64,000 nucleotides of DNA from Acidobacteriota bacterium (GTDB taxonomy: Bacteria; Acidobacteriota; Vicinamibacteria; Vicinamibacterales; UBA823), in contig PCAK01000010.1 in NCBI GenBank assembly GCA_002730525.1, positions 58,506-122,505 of the forward strand, in the 5' to 3' direction. The position numbers and the translations under genes were made by a program. The notes under the pieces are model-generated. The model did not search any database. It was not told the DNA's origin and saw nothing but the letters and a program-made list of their open reading frames with translations. Each line of letters begins with the position of its first letter. The stretch's first letter is position 1. Of this stretch, positions 58,979-64,000 are shown piece by piece.

Positions 58979-59736
<758 letters not shown>

Positions 59737-59740
<4 letters not shown>

Positions 59741-61086
59741 GCGGTGCGACGACGAGCGAGGCGTCGGCGGCCTACGACGGCTACCAGGCCGACTTCGAGC
59801 GCCTGCAGGGCGGCGCGGATGCGGCGGGGGTCCCGGCGGCGGTAATCTCGCTCCGGCAGGACGCGATGGAGCACTTCAGCCGTCTCGGGTTTCCGACGAC
59901 GCGACTCGAAGGGTGGCGGTTCACCAACGTCGCGCCGATTGTCAGCCGTGCCTATGTGCTGGGCGACCCGGCTGAGGTTGACAGCGCTCACGTCGATCGC
60001 TTTCTCGTGCCCGACCTGCCGGGGCCACGGCTCGTGTTCGTCAATGGGCGGTTCGCACCGTCGCTCTCGTCGGTCGGCGAGGTGCCGACCGGCGTGGAGG
60101 TCCGCAGCCTCGGCGACACGCTCGCCGCGGGCCTGGAGGGCGTGGCGTCGCACTTGAGCCTGGCGGGTGTGGCCGAGCAGCCGTTTTCGGCGCTCAACAC
60201 CGCGTTCCTGCAAGACGGCGCCTTGATAAAGGTAGCGGATGGCGTCGTGCTCGACGATCCGGTGCAGGTCCTGTTCGTCTCGACCGCGCCCGGCGAAGCC
60301 GTCGTTACCCACCCGCGTGTCCTCGTCCTCGCCGGGGCCAATAGCCAGTTCAGCATGGTCGAGAGCTACGCCGGATTGCGGGACGCGGAGTACTTCACGA
60401 ACGCCGTCACCGAGATCGACGCCGGCGCGGGTAGTGTCGTGACCCACGCCAAGGTGCTGCGCGAGAGCCTCCAGGCGTATCACGTGGCCAGCCTCCAGGC
60501 TCGCCTCGATCGAAGTGCCGTCGTCAGGTCAACGTCCGTCACGTTGGGCGGCGCGCTGGTCCGCAACGACGTCGGTGCGGTCCTGAACGGCGACGGCGCG
60601 GAGTGCACGCTGAACGGCCTCTACGTGGCCGGACGGAACCAGCTGATCGACAACCACACGATGATCGACCACGCGTCGCCGCACTGCGACAGCCATGAGC
60701 TGTACAAGGGGATCCTCGACGGTGACGGCCGAGCCGTGTTCAACGGCAAGATCATCGTGCGACTGGATGCGCAGAAGACCGACGCGAAGCAGTCGAACAA
60801 AGCGTTGCTCCTGTCGGAACGGGCGCAGGTGAACACGAAGCCGCAACTGGAGATTTTCGCCGACGATGTGAAGTGCACGCACGGTGCCACGGTCGGACAG
60901 CTCGATGAAGACGCTCTGTTCTACCTGCGAGCGCGTGGTATCGGCCGGGAGCACGCGCGGCGGATGCTGATTCACGCGTTTGCCACCGACGTCCTCGACC
61001 GGCTCGGGCACGCGCCGCTCAGGACCCAGCTCGACCGCGCCCTGCTGGAGCGGCTGCCGGCTGCGGCGGCCGAGGTGCCGGCATGA
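59737..61086 (+). CDS. sufD: Fe-S cluster assembly protein SufD
   Basis: A 449-residue SufD. LGFPTTRLEGWRFTNVAPI near the start, the long beta-helix middle and the HCDSHELYKGILDGDGRAVFNGKIIVRLDAQKTDAKQ segment, then LEIFADDVKCTHGATVG, are diagnostic. SufD pairs with SufB in the scaffold complex. GTG 59737 overlaps the sufC stop and its own stop overlaps sufS (ATGA), so translation is coupled on both sides. Confidence 0.95.
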
Positions 61087-62336
61087 GCCAGGTGCCCGCC
61101 CCGACCGCGGCGCCGCCGCGGTTCGACGTCGGCTGCGTCCGCAAGGAGTTCCCGATTCTCGCGCGCGAGGTGCACGGCCAGCCGCTGGTCTATCTCGATA
61201 ATGCGGCGACGACCCAGAAGCCGCGCGCGGTCATCGATGCGCTGGTCCGGTACTACACGGAGCACAACGCGAACATCCATCGCGGGGTGCACTACCTGAG
61301 TGAGGCAGCGACGCAGGCACACGAGAATGCCCGTCGCACGGTGCAGCGGTTCGTGAATGCGCGCGAGGCCCGGGAGATCGTCTTCACGCGCAACGCCACC
61401 GAGGGCATCAATCTGGTGGCCCAGAGTGTCGGGCAGGCCCACGTCGGGGAAGGCGACGAGATCGTCATCACCGGGATGGAGCATCACTCGAACATCGTGC
61501 CGTGGCAGATGCTGTGTGAACGGACCGGCGCGCGCCTGAAGGTGGTGCCGATCACCGTCGAGGGCGAACTTGTTTCGGAGGAGGTCGAGCGCCTGATCGG
61601 CCCCCGCACCAAGCTCGTTGCGGTCGTGCACCTGTCGAATTCGCTCGGCACGGTGAACCCCGTCGAGCGAATCATCGAGTTGGCGCATCAACACGACGCG
61701 GCGGTGCTGGTCGACGGCGCGCAGTCGGCCTATCACCTACCGATCGACGTCCAGGCGCTGGATTGCGACTTCTACGTCGCCACCGGGCACAAGCTCTACG
61801 GGCCCACGGGTATCGGCCTGCTGTACGGCAAGGCTGAGCGGCTCGATGAGATGCCGCCATACCAGGGCGGGGGCGACATGATCAGTTCGGTAACGTTCGA
61901 GAAGACGACCTACAACGAATTGCCGTACAAGTTCGAGGCGGGTACGCCGCACATCGCCGGGGCGATCGGGCTGGCCGCCGCCATCGACTACCTGACCGGC
62001 GTGGGGCTGGATCAGGTGGCGGCGCACGAGCGGGATCTGCTGGCGTACGGCACCTCGGCCCTCGGGCAGGTCCCTGGACTCCGGTTGGTCGGAACCGCTG
62101 CGAACAAGGCGAGTATTCTGTCGTTCGTGATGGACGGCGTGCACCCTCACGATATCGGGACGATCGTCGATCAGATGGGCGTGGCCATCCGCACCGGTCA
62201 CCATTGCACCCAGCCGGTCATGGACCGGATGGGCATTCCGGCGACGGCGCGTGCGTCGCTCGCGATGTACAGCACCCGCGGCGACATCGACGCCCTGGTG
62301 GCGGCGGTCGGGCGGGCGCGTGAGGTATTCGCGTGA
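61083..62336 (+). CDS. sufS: Cysteine desulfurase SufS
   Basis: A 417-residue type II cysteine desulfurase. The PLP Lys is in YVATGHKLYGPTGIGLLYG. VLVDGAQSAYHLPIDVQ supplies the PLP Asp. The persulfide-forming Cys is in RTGHHCTQPVMDRMG, in the short-loop form of group II enzymes. It takes sulfur from cysteine and passes it to SufU. HYLSEAATQAHENARRTV is also typical. Start and stop overlap sufD and sufU. Confidence 0.97.
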   Translation: MSQVPAPTAAPPRFDVGCVRKEFPILAREVHGQPLVYLDNAATTQKPRAVIDALVRYYTEHNANIHRGVHYLSEAATQAHENARRTVQRFVNAREAREIVFTRNATEGINLVAQSVGQAHVGEGDEIVITGMEHHSNIVPWQMLCERTGARLKVVPITVEGELVSEEVERLIGPRTKLVAVVHLSNSLGTVNPVERIIELAHQHDAAVLVDGAQSAYHLPIDVQALDCDFYVATGHKLYGPTGIGLLYGKAERLDEMPPYQGGGDMISSVTFEKTTYNELPYKFEAGTPHIAGAIGLAAAIDYLTGVGLDQVAAHERDLLAYGTSALGQVPGLRLVGTAANKASILSFVMDGVHPHDIGTIVDQMGVAIRTGHHCTQPVMDRMGIPATARASLAMYSTRGDIDALVAAVGRAREVFA

Positions 62337-62788
62337 TGTTCGACCTGCGCGACCTCTATCAAGAGGTCATTCTCGATCACAACAAGCGCCCGCGGAACTT
62401 CGGTCAACTGGCGCGACCCGACCGGAGCGCGGAGGGCTACAACCCGCTGTGCGGCGACAAGCTCACGCTTCAGATCGAGTTCGACGGTGATGTGATCCGC
62501 GATGTGGCGTTCGATGGAAGCGGCTGCGCGATCTCCAAGGCCTCGGCGTCGCTCATGACCGAAAGCGTCAAGGGCAAGACGCTCGACGAGGTCCGCGCCC
62601 TGTTCGAGAAGTTTCAGGCGATGGTGACGGCGGATGCCGAGGTCGAGCCGGACGCCGACGCGTTGGGCAAACTGTCGGTCTTTGCCGGAGTCCGGGCCTA
62701 CCCGGCCCGGGTCAAGTGCGCTGTCCTGGCCTGGCACACACTGCGATCGGCAGTCGAGGGTGCCGACGATGTCGCAACGACGGAGTAA
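62336..62788 (+). CDS. sufU: Zinc-dependent sulfurtransferase SufU
   Basis: A 150-residue SufU. The three conserved Cys are in NPLCGDKLTL, DGSGCAISKASASLM and RVKCAVLAWHTL, and the Asp in the first motif completes the zinc site. The insertion between the second and third Cys (TLDEVRALFEKFQAMV) is the mark of SufU rather than IscU. It accepts persulfide sulfur from SufS. ATG 62336 overlaps the sufS stop; GTG 62333 is an alternative. Confidence 0.95.
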   Translation: MFDLRDLYQEVILDHNKRPRNFGQLARPDRSAEGYNPLCGDKLTLQIEFDGDVIRDVAFDGSGCAISKASASLMTESVKGKTLDEVRALFEKFQAMVTADAEVEPDADALGKLSVFAGVRAYPARVKCAVLAWHTLRSAVEGADDVATTE

Positions 62789-62790
62789 CG

Positions 62791-63282
62791 ATGGGCATTC
62801 TCAACCTGAACCCTGACCCGCCGAGATCGTCGGAGGCGCCCACACCGGGCGCCGACCAGACGGCCCCGGTAGTCCCGGTGGCCGGCGCCGGCCCGCCGCC
62901 GAGTACGGCGTCGGGCGCCGAGACCTCCCAGATCCCGGGGGAACCCTCCAAGGCGCTCGTGAGCGACCCCGTGGCAACGCTCAAGTTCAAACCGCGCGTT
63001 CTCGAGGTGCTCGCGACGGTGTTCGATCCGGAGATCCCGGTCAATATTTTCGAACTCGGGTTGATCTACGATGTCGTGGTCGATGCCGACCATGCCGTGC
63101 GCGTCACGATGACCCTGACCGCGCCGAACTGTCCGGCCGCGCAGACGCTGCCCGGAGAGGTCAAGACGAAGGTTGCGGGCGTGGAGGGTGTGTCGGATGC
63201 GAGCGTCGAGGTCGTGTGGGAGCCGACCTGGACGCCAGAGCGGATGTCGGACGCGGCGAAGCTACAACTCGGAATGCTGTAA
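62791..63282 (+). CDS. sufT: SufT-like MIP18/DUF59 Fe-S maturation protein
   Basis: A 163-residue protein. The first 65 residues are Pro/Ala/Gly-rich and probably disordered. The C-terminal MIP18 (DUF59) domain has VLEVLATVFDPEIPVNIFELGLIYDV and MTLTAPNCPAAQTLPGEV with its conserved Cys, then VEVVWEPTWTPERMS. SufT proteins help mature Fe-S proteins under high demand. It starts three bp after the sufU stop and closes the operon. Confidence 0.9.
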   Translation: MGILNLNPDPPRSSEAPTPGADQTAPVVPVAGAGPPPSTASGAETSQIPGEPSKALVSDPVATLKFKPRVLEVLATVFDPEIPVNIFELGLIYDVVVDADHAVRVTMTLTAPNCPAAQTLPGEVKTKVAGVEGVSDASVEVVWEPTWTPERMSDAAKLQLGML

Positions 63283-63284
63283 CC

Positions 63285-63902
63285 CTACGCCACGACGCAG
63301 TTCCGCCCGCGCGTCTTGGCCTCACCGACCGCGCGGTTCGCGGCGGCCACCAGCTCCAGCTCTTCCTAGCTCGAATCGAGCGCCGGCGTCGTGCTGGCGA
63401 CCCCGACACTGACTGTCACATTCTTGTGGGCGAGCGACCGCGGGTGCGGCAGTTCGAGTTCCTCGATCGCCGAGCGTAGCTTGTAGGCAACTCGGAATGT
63501 GCCCTGCTGAACCGTGCGGGCCAGCAGCACCGCGAACTCCTCGCCCCCGTAGCGCGCGACCAGATCTTCGGGCCGGCCGATCAAGTCGGCCAGCTTGGCG
63601 CCGACGGTCGACAGGCACTCGTCGCCCTTCTGGTGACCGAATTCCTCGTTGTACTCGGTGAAATGGTCGCTGTCGAGAATGACGACCGAAATCGGCGACG
63701 CTTCGCGGAGTGCGCGCCGCCATTCACCGCGCAGCGAGTCCTGAAAATTCCCGTGGTTGGGCAGGCCGGTCACCGAGTCGCGGACGGCCAGCCGCTTCAG
63801 CGACGTTTCGGCGTCGGCGAGTGCGGCCTCCTCGCCTTCCAGCCGGTCCGTCAGCTCGCGGACGCGGTGGCGCAGGTCGATGACCAGGCCGCGTTGCCGC
63901 TG
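63285..63902 (-). pseudogene. Diguanylate cyclase (GGDEF) relic with IS insertion and nonsense codon
   Basis: The frame reads from the IS end: a coiled coil (DLRHRVRELTDRLEGEEAALADAE), then the GGDEF domain with DSVTGLPNHGNFQDSL, VVILDSDHFTEYNEEFGHQKGDECL and the active-site loop ARYGGEEFAVLL. At 63366-63368 an in-frame TAG follows PALDSS. The next 26 codons are still the proper GGDEF end (EELELVAAANRAVGEAKTRG, then RNCVVA) to TAG 63285-63287. The 5' part is lost because an IS3-type element begins at about 63903. Both lesions make cyclic-di-GMP synthesis unlikely. Confidence 0.85.
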
Positions 63903-64000
63903 TGACCTTGCCCCCTTAAACCGGTCCAAATCTAGAGAGAGGATTTTGGGCCGAGAGGGGGCAGGAGATGCCGAAGAAACGCTGCACGCCGGAGCAAATC
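63903..64000 (+). mobile_element. Left end of an IS3-family insertion sequence (truncated by the window)
   Basis: Coding similarity to the diguanylate cyclase stops at about 63902, and a terminus of IS3 style begins with TGACCTTGCCCCC. A partly complementary GGGGGCAGGA lies about 60 bases in, followed by the start of orfA. The right end and the target duplication are outside the window. Confidence 0.7.
63968..64000 (+). CDS. IS3-family transposase OrfA, first 11 codons
   Basis: ATG 63968 opens MPKKRCTPEQI, the standard start of the helix-turn-helix OrfA of IS3-family elements. An AGAGGGGGCAGGAG purine stretch precedes it. The rest lies beyond the window. Confidence 0.7.
   Translation, partial: MPKKRCTPEQI

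Noticed and set aside
63366..63368. TAG in the GGDEF gene as a recoded (pyrrolysine) codon
   Set aside because: There is no reason to expect pyrrolysine in this family or lineage, and the gene is also cut by an IS, so decay is simpler.

Overview
The window is a high-GC, gene-dense bacterial chromosome segment. No rRNA, tRNA, CRISPR array or prophage was seen. Several genes look like versions typical of Acidobacteriota, probably the Vicinamibacteria (subgroup 6): the small zinc-ribbon protein at 47327, the 77-residue protein at 46880, the DUF5658 protein at 17389, the ACT-type N-terminus at 19219 and the sufB-C-D-S-U-T operon. This placement rests on family recognition, not on a database search.

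Layout. 1-3738: an incoming gene end, an orphan FliA-type sigma factor, and a leftward pair made of a PCYCGC-motif membrane protein and a hybrid histidine kinase. 3.8-9.9 kb: a gutted SDR gene, a YhaM-like OB/HD protein, fabZ, a GAF-GAF-SpoIIE phosphatase, glnA and a double-PDZ protein. 9.9-19.1 kb: a membrane GAF protein, dsbD, an M1 aminopeptidase, a frameshifted SpoIIE phosphatase, a DUF5658 protein and an aminotransferase. 19.2-25.6 kb: an M16 peptidase pair and a 2-oxoacid dehydrogenase E1alpha-E1beta-E2 operon. 25.7-29.8 kb: a membrane protein, a Tat-exported threonine-aldolase-like enzyme, pepT, a VapC/Phd-type toxin-antitoxin pair and a short hypothetical. 29.9-37.7 kb: a CoA-thioester catabolic operon (SDR, gutted RidA, enoyl-CoA hydratase, acyl-CoA dehydrogenase, benzoate/2-aminobenzoate-CoA ligase) followed by a frameshifted radical SAM/SPASM gene, a bicupin and a kynureninase-like enzyme. 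37.7-49.1 kb: clpS-clpA, an MBL hydrolase, two GNATs, an amidohydrolase-UPF0182 pair, two small proteins and glycerate 2-kinase. 49.2-57.2 kb: a copper P1B-ATPase, a cyclase, a TVP38 protein, argH, a 50-residue membrane peptide and a sodium:solute symporter. 57.3-63.3 kb: the SUF operon. The right edge carries a diguanylate cyclase relic cut by the start of an IS3-family element.

The most interesting locus is 3103-3738. The PCYCGC-family reading frame is interrupted by one TGA placed exactly where relatives have the first cysteine of a conserved C-x-x-C pair. The frame then continues for 45 family-like codons, and a stem-loop of bacterial SECIS type follows the TGA. This is a good candidate for a selenoprotein with a U-x-x-C motif.

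A second theme is a set of in-frame deletion junctions. The head and tail of an SDR (3811), the head and tail of a RidA protein (30677), and an ACT domain joined to an M16 signal peptide (19219) each keep an open frame across a missing middle. A third theme is families of GC-rich hairpins placed directly after stop codons, including two copies whose stems differ by compensatory changes.
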